Both the position numbers and the translations under genes were made by a program. The notes under the pieces were generated by a model. That model was given only the letters and a program-made list of their open reading frames with translations, had not been told where the DNA came from and did no database searches. From positions 1-14,946 of the forward strand of contig CAKSJU010000050.1 of the NCBI GenBank assembly GCA_934463455.1: 14,946 bases of DNA, given 5' to 3'. Positions 1 to 6,855 of this stretch are shown piece after piece. The number at the start of each line of letters is the position of its first letter. Position 1 is the first letter of the stretch. Origin of the DNA: an uncultured Clostridia bacterium. GTDB lineage: Bacteria > Bacillota > Clostridia > UBA1381.

Positions 1-5
1 TTTGA

Positions 6-743
6 TTAATTGTTCTTATCTGTTTGCGACGGCGAAAAGCCGTAAAATCGTTTAAAGGCTCTGCTGAATTGGAATATGTCGGAATAGCCTACTCTCAATG
101 CGGTTTCTTTGACTGAGCGTTTGTCGAGAAAAAGCAGATATGCTTCGTTCATTCGTATTTTCGTCAGCATTTTAAAAGGAGTTGTTCCGCAATGCACGGA
201 AAAAAGCTTTCTTAAATATATCTCACTTACAAAGCAATGCTTTGCAACCGCATCGATTGTCAGCTCAGAATCGGAATAATTCTTTTTCATATATTCTGCG
301 GCACGGGATACAATTTTATTTTCGCGTCCGTTTTCTTCGCTTTTTTCAAAAAGCATATATGAAAGGGAATATATCGAACTGAATAAAAGCGGCTGCTTGC
401 CGCCTGCAAAAAATTTTAAGATTTCGGCATAATAGTGGTTTGCGGACGCTGCCGAAACGGAGGTTAACACGCAAGGCTCGGACGGTGCGGACAATGCACG
501 GAAATTTATCACTATGCTTTCTGCGTCTTCGATACACTCGTTTATATATTTAAGTCCGCAGGGCAAAAAGACGGGGTGAGACGAATCGGCAATAATTCGG
601 TTTGCGCCGAAGGTGAAGCATATTTTTCCGTGCAGAGTTATTATAAAACAGTCGGAAAACCGTTTTTCGAAGGTTATAAGCTTGCCTTTTTCGTCATATA
701 CCCGCGTACAATTCAGGTATTCGTACAGAATAAAATTTTGCAT
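6..743 (-). CDS. AraC-family transcriptional regulator (SDR-linked)
   Basis: This 245-residue protein has a cupin-like N-terminal half (about residues 1-90) and a C-terminal AraC/XylS DNA-binding domain (about 145-240). The first helix-turn-helix lies near residues 163-182 (LTIDAVAKHCFVSEIYLRKLF). The second lies near 210-233, with the family signature VGYSDIFQFSRAFKRFYGFSP at the end. The start is supported by a GGGAGG ribosome site just upstream and by a near-consensus promoter. The gene is divergent from the SDR gene at 902, so it most likely controls that gene and itself in response to a sugar or its metabolite. The ligand cannot be told from the sequence. The family and role as a regulator are clear, and the target is inferred from position. 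Confidence 0.9.
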   Translation of the reverse strand: MQNFILYEYLNCTRVYDEKGKLITFEKRFSDCFIITLHGKICFTFGANRIIADSSHPVFLPCGLKYINECIEDAESIVINFRALSAPSEPCVLTSVSAASANHYYAEILKFFAGGKQPLLFSSIYSLSYMLFEKSEENGRENKIVSRAAEYMKKNYSDSELTIDAVAKHCFVSEIYLRKLFSVHCGTTPFKMLTKIRMNEAYLLFLDKRSVKETALRVGYSDIFQFSRAFKRFYGFSPSQTDKNN

Positions 744-766
744 ACAGAGTACCTCCCGTTACAATG

Positions 767-795
767 AGTATATCATGCAAATTGCTGCTTGTCAA
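767..795 (-). promoter_or_regulatory. Promoter of the first AraC gene
   Basis: Read on the minus strand, TTGACA (790-795) is separated by 17 bp from TATACT (767-772), an almost perfect sigma-A promoter. It starts about 25 bases before the AraC start codon. Confidence 0.75.
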
Positions 796-838
796 ATAAA
801 AAGTATAGAAACGGCTAAATTATATATCGCCGGGGCTA

Positions 839-868
839 TGGCAAAACAATATTTCTTTGTGATAGAAT
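839..868 (+). promoter_or_regulatory. Possible extended -10 promoter of the SDR gene
   Basis: TGATAGAAT (860-868) is an extended -10 element (TGN before TAGAAT). The matching -35 region (TGGCAA, near 839-844) is weak, as expected for an activator-dependent promoter. A GGCTA pentamer occurs at 813-817 and again at 834-838, 21 bp apart. This is the spacing of AraC-family half sites and lies just upstream of the weak -35. The -10 is a reasonable call, and the operator is speculative because the repeat is only 5 bp. Confidence 0.4.
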
Positions 869-901
869 AAAAGAAAAATATGAAGAAATGAGGGAAAATC
901 A

Positions 902-1639
902 ATGGATTTTAACGGCAGGACGGCAATCGTTACCGGAGCAGCGGTCGGAATAGGCAGAAGCACCGCATTGGTTTTAGCAAAACAAGGTGCTGATTTGGTT
1001 ATTGCCGATACGGACGGCGAGGGTTTGGCAAAGGTCAAGGCGGAGACTGAACAGCTCGGTGCAAAGGTATTATCATGTGTGTGTGACGTAAGTGATGAAA
1101 AGGCGGTATGCCTGTCGGCGGAGAAAGCACTCGGGCATTTCGGCAGGATTGATATTCTTGTAAATAATGCGGCACTGTGGCGATCAAGTAAAAAGTTTGA
1201 AGAAATAGCGTCGGAGGAATGGAAAAAATATTTTGAAGTAAATGTGCTGGGGACTGTTTATTTTACAAAAGCCGTGCTTAATAATATGAAAGAAAACGGT
1301 TACGGAAGAATTATTAATGTTTCATCGGTTGCGGCGGTTTACGGCAATGCGAATATGGTACACTATTCCGCGACAAAGGGAGCGGTAAATTCCATGACAA
1401 AGGCTCTCGCAAAGGAGGTTGCAGCTTGCGGAATCACGGTGAACAGCGTTTGTCCGGGAAGCGTCAGCAGCTCGGAAAATTCGGATATTGACTATTTTGA
1501 AAAGAGTGAGCTTTCCTTTATGGGAAGAACAGGCACCGACAGAGAAAACGCAAACCTTATCTGTTTTTTGGCAAGTGAAGAAGCGGGATATATATCGGGG
1601 CAAATTATTCAAATAGATGGCTGTCGTAAAAAAATGTAG
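902..1639 (+). CDS. SDR-family NAD(P)-dependent oxidoreductase
   Basis: This 245-residue protein is a classical short-chain dehydrogenase/reductase of FabG-like length. The Rossmann glycine motif TGAAVGIG is at residues 11-18. An acidic residue, Asp36, ends beta-2, which favours NAD(H) over NADP(H). The NNA motif is at 88-90, the catalytic Ser near 142, and YSATK supplies Tyr155 and Lys159. The substrate is unknown. Its association with an AraC regulator and its place beside a deoxysugar BMC operon suggest a sugar, sugar-acid or polyol dehydrogenase, possibly in a non-phosphorylative fucose or rhamnose route, but that is inference. The ATG at 902 follows a GAGGGAAA ribosome site. A strong terminator follows, so it is transcribed separately from the BMC operon. 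Confidence 0.88.
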   Translation: MDFNGRTAIVTGAAVGIGRSTALVLAKQGADLVIADTDGEGLAKVKAETEQLGAKVLSCVCDVSDEKAVCLSAEKALGHFGRIDILVNNAALWRSSKKFEEIASEEWKKYFEVNVLGTVYFTKAVLNNMKENGYGRIINVSSVAAVYGNANMVHYSATKGAVNSMTKALAKEVAACGITVNSVCPGSVSSSENSDIDYFEKSELSFMGRTGTDRENANLICFLASEEAGYISGQIIQIDGCRKKM

Positions 1640-1656
1640 TTTCAGAAACAAAGCAT

Positions 1657-1706
1657 AAAGGAGCTGTTTAAAAAGTCAACCGACTTTTTAAACAGCTCCT
1701 TTTTTT
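1657..1706 (+). terminator. Intrinsic terminator after the SDR gene
   Basis: A perfect 21-bp stem (1657-1677 with 1682-1702) closed by a 4-base AACC loop runs into seven T residues (1700-1706). It isolates the SDR transcript from the BMC operon. The rest of the gene-free stretch (1707-1903) is very AT-rich with long T tracts. I saw no gene and no cobalamin riboswitch in it. Confidence 0.93.
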
Positions 1707-1903
1707 GAGGGCGTAGCAAAAAGGCATTTTAATATAATAAAAATAGAAAATTTTAAGTTTTTTTAAACTATAAAATTAGATTATTTTATAATATATTATC
1801 CAAGTAACACATGCCGTTTTGCGTTCCGGAGTTTTTTAACATCCCCTTTATTGTATATTCTGCCGATTTTTTGCTTTTTTTTAAATATTTTTTCAAAAAA
1901 CTC

Positions 1904-1932
1904 TTTACAATATATGTTTTTTGGAGTATAAT
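1904..1932 (+). promoter_or_regulatory. Main promoter of the BMC operon
   Basis: TTTACA (1904-1909), a 17-bp spacer and a perfect TATAAT (1927-1932) form a strong sigma-A promoter. It would start near 1939 and give a leader of about 58 bases before the aldolase ATG at 1997. AT-rich DNA with T tracts directly upstream could act as an UP element. Confidence 0.8.
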
Positions 1933-1954
1933 CAAAGAAGAAACCAAAAAAAAC
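1916..1954. promoter_or_regulatory. Candidate operator overlapping the BMC promoter
   Basis: GTTTTTTGG (1916-1924) and CCAAAAAAAAC (1944-1954) are inverted copies separated by 19 bp and flank the -10 box and start point. A repressor bound here would block the polymerase. The DeoR-type protein encoded at the end of the operon is the natural candidate. Low sequence complexity of the arms (T and A runs) keeps confidence modest. Confidence 0.35.
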
Positions 1955-1996
1955 AAAATAAAACAAATGGTTTTTAAAAATACAGGAGGGAATAAA

Positions 1997-2836
1997 ATGG
2001 TAAAATCGGATTACGAAATAAAAAAAGAAATATGCGAAATCGGCAAAAGAATCCAGGGCGACGGATTTGTAGCGGCAAATGACGGTAATATATCGGTAAA
2101 AATCGATGACAATACGTTTTTTGCCACACCGACAGGTGTAAGCAAGGGTTATATGACCCCGGATATGATATGCAAGGTTGACGGAGAAGGAAAGCTGAAA
2201 GAGCCGAATAAGTGGAGACCTTCTTCGGAATTTAAAATGCACCTTCGCGTATACAAAGAGAGGCCGGATGTAAATGCGGTAGTACATGCGCATCCGCCTA
2301 TTGCAACAGCATTTGCCATTGCGGGTATTCCTTTGGACAAGCTTATCATGCCGGAGGCGGTTATTTTCCTCGGCGCGGTACCTATTGCGGAATACGGTAC
2401 ACCGTCAACAATGGAAATCCCCGATTCTCTTATGCCTTACATACAGGATTATGATGCAATTTTGCTTGCAAATCACGGCGCACTCAGCTTCGGATGTGAT
2501 TTGAACACAGCATTCTTCAGAATGGAATCTACAGAATTTTATGCAAAATTGCTTATGTACGCACGTCTTTTGGGCGGAGAAAAAGAAATCCCCTGCGGAC
2601 AGGTTAAAAAGCTTATCGACTTGCGTAAATCGTTCGGCGTACCGGGAAAACATCCTATGGAAAAGCTTTGCCCGGGATGCTATGCCGGCGGAAATGCGGC
2701 AGACAATATGACTCCGAGCGATGCAGATCAAAAATATGCGGGCTGTGAATGCGGTAACGGAGCAGGAAGCAGTGCGGACGTTGAAAAAATTGTAGCTGAG
2801 GTTACAAAGAGAGTTTTGGAGCAATGCGGTAAATAA
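1997..2836 (+). CDS. Class II (fuculose/rhamnulose-1-phosphate type) aldolase with encapsulation tail
   Basis: This 279-residue zinc aldolase should cleave L-fuculose-1-phosphate or L-rhamnulose-1-phosphate into DHAP and L-lactaldehyde. The substrate-phosphate motifs DGNIS (29-33) and TPTGVSKG (44-51) are present, as are the acidic catalytic Glu78 and the zinc ligands His97, His99 (HAHPP) and His160 (NHGAL). FucA-like enzymes are near 215 residues. Here about 60 more follow: a cysteine-rich linker (CPGC at 225-228, CEC at 250-252) and then an amphipathic helix, DVEKIVAEVTKRVLEQ, typical of a BMC encapsulation peptide. The start at 1997 follows AGGAGGG and is first after the promoter. The frame stays open upstream to 1811, but that would begin before the promoter. 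It opens the BMC operon. Fuculose versus rhamnulose specificity cannot be decided. Confidence 0.9.
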   Translation: MVKSDYEIKKEICEIGKRIQGDGFVAANDGNISVKIDDNTFFATPTGVSKGYMTPDMICKVDGEGKLKEPNKWRPSSEFKMHLRVYKERPDVNAVVHAHPPIATAFAIAGIPLDKLIMPEAVIFLGAVPIAEYGTPSTMEIPDSLMPYIQDYDAILLANHGALSFGCDLNTAFFRMESTEFYAKLLMYARLLGGEKEIPCGQVKKLIDLRKSFGVPGKHPMEKLCPGCYAGGNAADNMTPSDADQKYAGCECGNGAGSSADVEKIVAEVTKRVLEQCGK

Positions 2837-2864
2837 CAGATTGCCGGGAGAGGACATTAAGGAT

Positions 2865-3800
2865 ATGGCAAAGCTTTATACGGGGTACGGCGACAGCGGT
2901 CATACTCAGACATTAAACAATAAACATATTTCAAAGTCCGATTCGGTAATCGAGCTTTTGGGAACTATAGATGAATTTACTTCGTTTCTGGGCGCGGCAA
3001 AAGCATATTCCGCCGACAGGGAGCTTATTTCGGACATTGAGCTGATACAGAAAAAACTCATTTCCGTTATGGGCGAAATATCCGGCGGAAAACGTTCGGT
3101 TACGGAGGAATGTATCACATATGCCGAGCAGATGTGCGATAAATATTTCGATGAGAATATAACGGAGTTTGCTCTTCCCGGGAAAAATATCGTGTCGGCA
3201 CAGCTTGATATTGCAAGATGCGTTATAAGGCGCGCGGAACGTGTGGCGGTAAAGGTATCGCAGACGGGACGGATAAGCAAATTATTGCTGATTTATATTA
3301 ACAGGCTCAGCGATGCAGTTTATGCAATGGCAAGATATGCCGAAAAGGAAAGCGCACCCGCATTGCGGGAGACGGGAGAGTGCGGAAACACTCTTACGCT
3401 TGAGCTTGCGAAAGAGCTTGCCTATGCGGTCGAAAAGCGTGCGGAGCAGCTTGGGAAAAAGATAGTTGTTGCCATTGTTGATGCAGGAGCGAATCTTATA
3501 TTTTTGCAATCTATGGATGACGCTTATATCGCAAGCTGTAAGATAGCGCAGGATAAAGCGTATACCTCGGCGGCTTTGAAAATGCCGACACACACGGCGT
3601 TTGCGGAGTCAAAGGGAGGTAAGCTGGACGGGCTTGCGGCAACGGACAGAATTTCGCTGCTCGGAGGAGGTTACCCGCTTATTGCGGACGGTAAAATAAT
3701 CGGCGCAATAGGAGTTTCGGGAGGCACCTGCGAAGAGGATACGGAATTTGCACATTTCGGAGCATTGTATATTGAAAGGAGACTGAAATATAATGGATGA
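2865..3800 (+). CDS. pduO: PduO-like cobalamin adenosyltransferase with C-terminal GlcG/HbpS-like domain
   Basis: This two-domain, 311-residue protein resembles PduO, which makes adenosylcobalamin from ATP and reduced cobalamin. Domain 1 (about 1-165) has TGYGDSGHT (6-14), GTIDE with Asp36, the FALPG segment with Phe102, RRAER (122-126) and NRLSD with Asn147, the expected ATP- and cobalamin-site motifs. Domain 2 (about 178-305) is a GlcG/HbpS-like (DUF336) domain: IVDAGANLIF, IAQDKAYTSAAL and GAIGVSGGT. In known PduO proteins this domain binds haem. I prefer the ATG at 2865, preceded by GGGAGAGG, because MAKLYTGYGD matches the family start. A TTG at 2841 is possible. The stop overlaps the aldehyde dehydrogenase start by 8 bases. 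No cobalamin-dependent enzyme is in the window, so its client is missing. Confidence 0.9.
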   Translation: MAKLYTGYGDSGHTQTLNNKHISKSDSVIELLGTIDEFTSFLGAAKAYSADRELISDIELIQKKLISVMGEISGGKRSVTEECITYAEQMCDKYFDENITEFALPGKNIVSAQLDIARCVIRRAERVAVKVSQTGRISKLLLIYINRLSDAVYAMARYAEKESAPALRETGECGNTLTLELAKELAYAVEKRAEQLGKKIVVAIVDAGANLIFLQSMDDAYIASCKIAQDKAYTSAALKMPTHTAFAESKGGKLDGLAATDRISLLGGGYPLIADGKIIGAIGVSGGTCEEDTEFAHFGALYIERRLKYNG

Positions 3801-5208
3801 AAATATGATTGCACAGTTGGTCAAACAAGTTATGGCGGGACTGGAGACGGAAAATACAAAACCGCGTCATCAGCTCGGTGTGTTTGACACAATGGAGGAA
3901 GCAATCAAAGCGTGTAACAAAGCTTATGAAACTTTCAGATATTACAGCAGAGAACAAAGAGAAAATATTATAAAAGAAATAAGACGTTTGACCCACGAGG
4001 AAGCTGAAACTATGGCAAAGCTTGCCGTAGAGGATACCAAAATGGGAAATGTTTATCATAAAATATTAAAGCATCATCTTGTTGCGGACAAAACCCCGGG
4101 AACGGAGGACCTTGAAGCAAAGGCATTGTCGGGTGACAGAGGTCTTACTTTGATAGAAATGGGTCCGTTCGGAATTATCGGCGCAATAACACCGAGTACA
4201 AACCCGAGCTGTACTATAATATGCAACAGTATAGGTATGCTGGCAGCGGGTAACGGAGTTCTTTTCAACCCGCATCCCCATGCAAAACACATTTCCGCAT
4301 ATGCGGTTGACCTTGTAAACCGTGCGGTTTTGGCTGCGGGAGGTCCCGAGAATATTGTTGCGACGGTAAAAAATCCGACAATGGAAACCTCCGATAAAAT
4401 GGTAAACGACCCGTCGGTAAGAATGTTGGTTGCAACAGGAGGCCCGGGAGTAGTTAAGATGCTTTTGTCATCGGGCAAAAAAGCAATCGGTGCCGGTGCG
4501 GGAAATCCGCCTGTTGTTGTTGATGATACGGCAGATATTCCGAAAGCGGCAAAGGATATTATAGACGGATGTACATTTGACAATAATCTGCCTTGTATTG
4601 CCGAAAAAGAATGCTTTGTTATGAGCAATGTTGCGGATGAGCTTATTCATCATATGATGCAAAACGGCGCTTATATGCTGACAGATGCTCAGGTAAAACA
4701 GCTTGAAAAGGTTGTTTTGGTTGAAAAGCCGGGCAAAAACCCCGGAGATAAGCCAAAGCTTGTAATAAATAAAGATTGGGTAGGCCGTGACGCAAAGAAA
4801 ATTCTTGCTCAGATAGGAATTGAAGCTTCGGACGATATTCGCTGCATAATATGCGAGACGGAATTCAGTCAGCCCTTTGTACAAACAGAGCTTATGATGC
4901 CGATACTTGCAATTGTAAGATGCGATACTTTTGAAGACGCAATGGAAATGGCGGTTAAGGCAGAACACGGAAATCGTCATTCGGCACATCTTCATTCTAA
5001 AAATGTTGACCATATGACAAAGTATGCAAAAGCTGTCGGAACGACAATATTTGTTAAGAATGCACCGAGCTATGCCGGTATAGGCTTTAACAGTGAAGGA
5101 CATACAACCTTTACAATTGCCGGTCCGACGGGAGAGGGACTTACCTCGGCAAGAACGTTTACCCGCCAAAGAAGATGCGTTTTGGTTGACAGCTTGTCAA
5201 TTGTGTGA
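3793..5208 (+). CDS. pduP: CoA-acylating aldehyde dehydrogenase, PduP/EutE type
   Basis: This 471-residue enzyme oxidises an aldehyde with NAD+ and CoA to acyl-CoA inside the compartment. The likely substrate is lactaldehyde or propionaldehyde. The N-terminus MDENMIAQLVKQVMAGLE is a typical encapsulation helix, followed by a short linker (20-28) and the ALDH fold. Visible motifs are PSTNP (134-138), the NAD-site ATGGPGVV (214-221), GAGAGNPP (233-240) and the catalytic Cys268 in NNLPCIAEKE. These fit the acylating BMC class rather than hydrolytic ALDHs. The ATG at 3793 follows AAAGGAGA and overlaps the end of pduO, so the two are translationally coupled. It is the core enzyme of the metabolosome. 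Confidence 0.93.
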   Translation: MDENMIAQLVKQVMAGLETENTKPRHQLGVFDTMEEAIKACNKAYETFRYYSREQRENIIKEIRRLTHEEAETMAKLAVEDTKMGNVYHKILKHHLVADKTPGTEDLEAKALSGDRGLTLIEMGPFGIIGAITPSTNPSCTIICNSIGMLAAGNGVLFNPHPHAKHISAYAVDLVNRAVLAAGGPENIVATVKNPTMETSDKMVNDPSVRMLVATGGPGVVKMLLSSGKKAIGAGAGNPPVVVDDTADIPKAAKDIIDGCTFDNNLPCIAEKECFVMSNVADELIHHMMQNGAYMLTDAQVKQLEKVVLVEKPGKNPGDKPKLVINKDWVGRDAKKILAQIGIEASDDIRCIICETEFSQPFVQTELMMPILAIVRCDTFEDAMEMAVKAEHGNRHSAHLHSKNVDHMTKYAKAVGTTIFVKNAPSYAGIGFNSEGHTTFTIAGPTGEGLTSARTFTRQRRCVLVDSLSIV

Positions 5209-5213
5209 TAAAA

Positions 5214-5266
5214 TAATCATGAATGGAATTTTTTGTTTTCTTCATGATTAATGTGCTAAAAGCACA
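5214..5266 (+). other. Two intercistronic stem-loops between aldehyde and alcohol dehydrogenase genes
   Basis: A 10-bp perfect stem (TAATCATGAA 5214-5223 with TTCATGATTA 5241-5250) is followed by a 6-bp stem (TGTGCT 5252-5257 with AGCACA 5261-5266, loop AAA). Neither is followed by a T run, so they look like mRNA-stability or processing elements rather than terminators. The ribosome site of the next gene (GGAAGGA) follows directly. Confidence 0.5.
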
Positions 5267-5284
5267 GAAAGGAAGGATTTAATA

Positions 5285-6502
5285 ATGAATTTCAGCGAAC
5301 AGAATATTGAAGCTTTGGTTCAGGCTGTTTTGAAAGAAATGGGAAGTGCGCCGAAGGCATCGGCACCCGCCGCTTCGGCAAAATCAAAGGATATTCCCAA
5401 GACGGCAAGAGTGGCAATGCTCACCGACTTGAAAAAGTTTGAAGTTAAAGAATTCCCGATTCCGGAAGTCGGCGATGATGACATTTTGGTTAAAGTTGAA
5501 GGCTGTGGAGTCTGCGGAACAGACGGACATGAATTTAAATGTGACCCGTTCGGACTTATCCCCGTTGCACTCGGACATGAGGGTACCGGCGAGATAGTAA
5601 AGATGGGTAAGAATGTAACAAAAGACAGTGCGGGAAAACCGCTTCATGTAGGTGATAAGGTTGTTACCTGTATGATTTTTAAGGATGACCCCGAAATTAC
5701 GGTCTTTGATTTGAACAAACAAAATGTGGGCGCTGCCGATGTATACGGATTGCTTCCGGATGATGATTATCATTTAAACGGCTGGTTCAGTGATTACATA
5801 TTTGTAAGAGGCGGCTCGACAATATTTAACGTAAGCGACCTTGACCTTGATTCGAGAATTTTAATTGAGCCGTGTGCGGTACTTATCCATGCGGTAGAAA
5901 GAGCAAAAACGACAGGGATATTGAGATTTAATTCAAGAGTTGTTGTTCAGGGCTGCGGACCTATCGGACTTATCTGCATTGCGGTACTCTGTACAATGGG
6001 TATTGAAAATATAGTTGCTGTGGACGGAAATGACCAAAGACTTGAATTTGCAAAGAGAATGGGTGCTAATGCTACCGTTAATTTTATGCAGCATAAGGGC
6101 ATTGAAGCACTTACGGAAGCTGTTAAGGAAGCAAATGAGGGACATCTTGCGGATTTTGCATTCCAGTGTACCGGCTCGCCGATAGCGCACAGCAATATTT
6201 ATAAATTTATAAGAAACGGCGGAGGTCTTTGTGAACTCGGATTCTTTATAAACGGCGGAGACGCTACAATCAATCCGCATTTTGACTTGTGTTCGAAAGA
6301 AATAACGCTTGTCGGCTCGTGGGTATATACCTTGAGGGATTATGCAACAACATTTGATTTCCTTAAGAGAGCACAGGCGATAGGCTTGCCGATAAAAGAG
6401 CTTATAACGCACAGATTCGGTCTTGATGAAATGAATGAAGCGTTGGAAGTAAATCTTGCTCAAAAAGGTTTGAAAATTGCTTATATCAATAAGGAGATAT
6501 AA
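5285..6502 (+). CDS. Zinc-type medium-chain alcohol dehydrogenase (BMC cargo)
   Basis: This 405-residue MDR-family dehydrogenase probably reduces lactaldehyde to 1,2-propanediol, or propionaldehyde to propanol, recycling NAD+ for the aldehyde dehydrogenase. Residues 5-19 (EQNIEALVQAVLKEM) form an encapsulation helix, followed by an Ala/Pro/Ser linker to about 38. Catalytic zinc ligands are Cys77 (CGVCGTD), His98-Glu99 (GHEGTG) and the EPC segment at 195-197. The Rossmann motif GCGPIG is at 223-228, and Asp247 suggests NAD preference. The lobe that usually holds four cysteines for structural zinc (about 125-155) has only one. Classical Pdu loci instead use an iron-type alcohol dehydrogenase (PduQ). 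GGAAGGA precedes the ATG. Confidence 0.88.
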   Translation: MNFSEQNIEALVQAVLKEMGSAPKASAPAASAKSKDIPKTARVAMLTDLKKFEVKEFPIPEVGDDDILVKVEGCGVCGTDGHEFKCDPFGLIPVALGHEGTGEIVKMGKNVTKDSAGKPLHVGDKVVTCMIFKDDPEITVFDLNKQNVGAADVYGLLPDDDYHLNGWFSDYIFVRGGSTIFNVSDLDLDSRILIEPCAVLIHAVERAKTTGILRFNSRVVVQGCGPIGLICIAVLCTMGIENIVAVDGNDQRLEFAKRMGANATVNFMQHKGIEALTEAVKEANEGHLADFAFQCTGSPIAHSNIYKFIRNGGGLCELGFFINGGDATINPHFDLCSKEITLVGSWVYTLRDYATTFDFLKRAQAIGLPIKELITHRFGLDEMNEALEVNLAQKGLKIAYINKEI

Positions 6503-6505
6503 CCT

Positions 6506-6844
6506 ATGGACGCAATCGGCATTATAGAAATTTTTGGATTTGTCTGCGCAATAAAGGTGGCGGACGCGGCGGCAAAGGCGGCGGATGTAAGAGTTATAGC
6601 AATAGACTCGAATAAGCCGGCAAATGCCGATACTGTGGAAGTTCCGCTCATAATGTGTGTAAAGGTACAGGGAAGTGTATCGGCAGTTAAAGCGGCTGTT
6701 GAAGCCGGGAAAGCGGCGGCAGAGAGCTGTACGGGACTTATTCAATCACATATCATAGCGCGGCCTACCGAGGATGCCGAAAAAATGGCAAAAAGGTGTA
6801 GCGTGGGCAGAGATATACTCGGACATATAAAAAATAACAGATAG
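6506..6844 (+). CDS. BMC-H shell protein with enlarged pore loop
   Basis: This 112-residue single-BMC-domain protein should form shell hexamers. The fold is visible in MDAIGIIEIFGFVCAIKVADAAAKAADV (start), SVSAVKAAVEAGKAAAE (57-73) and SHIIARP (81-87). The stretch between beta-2 and the GxVxAVKAAVEAG helix is about 9 residues longer than in the neighbouring shell proteins. It reads DSNKPANADTVEVPLIMC (34-51) in place of the usual IGSGLV pore segment. Cys51 sits in the altered strand, with further cysteines at 14, 75 and 98. A C-terminal extension of about 20 residues follows the domain. It starts 4 bases after the alcohol dehydrogenase stop with AAGGAG upstream. The pore probably differs in size or ligand from PduA-type pores. 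Confidence 0.87.
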   Translation: MDAIGIIEIFGFVCAIKVADAAAKAADVRVIAIDSNKPANADTVEVPLIMCVKVQGSVSAVKAAVEAGKAAAESCTGLIQSHIIARPTEDAEKMAKRCSVGRDILGHIKNNR

Positions 6845-6855
6845 GAGAAAGAAAA

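Noticed and set aside
1811..1996. A 62-residue N-terminal extension of the aldolase frame
   Set aside because: It would start upstream of the near-consensus promoter (1904-1932), is Phe/Lys-rich from AT-rich DNA and matches nothing in class II aldolases. The ATG at 1997 has an AGGAGGG ribosome site.
1707..1996. Possible cobalamin riboswitch controlling the pduO-containing operon
   Set aside because: The leader after the promoter is only about 58 bases, is A-rich, and shows none of the conserved B12-box bases. The upstream region is low-complexity AT sequence.
4468..5169. A 233-codon minus-strand open frame opposite the aldehyde dehydrogenase gene
   Set aside because: Its product is Cys/Arg/Tyr-rich with no recognisable domain, and it lies wholly inside a strongly conserved enzyme gene. 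It is an antisense shadow.
5933..6745. A 270-codon minus-strand open frame across the alcohol dehydrogenase and first shell gene
   Set aside because: Its composition is typical of a shadow frame, there is no ribosome site, and it crosses two well-supported genes on the other strand.
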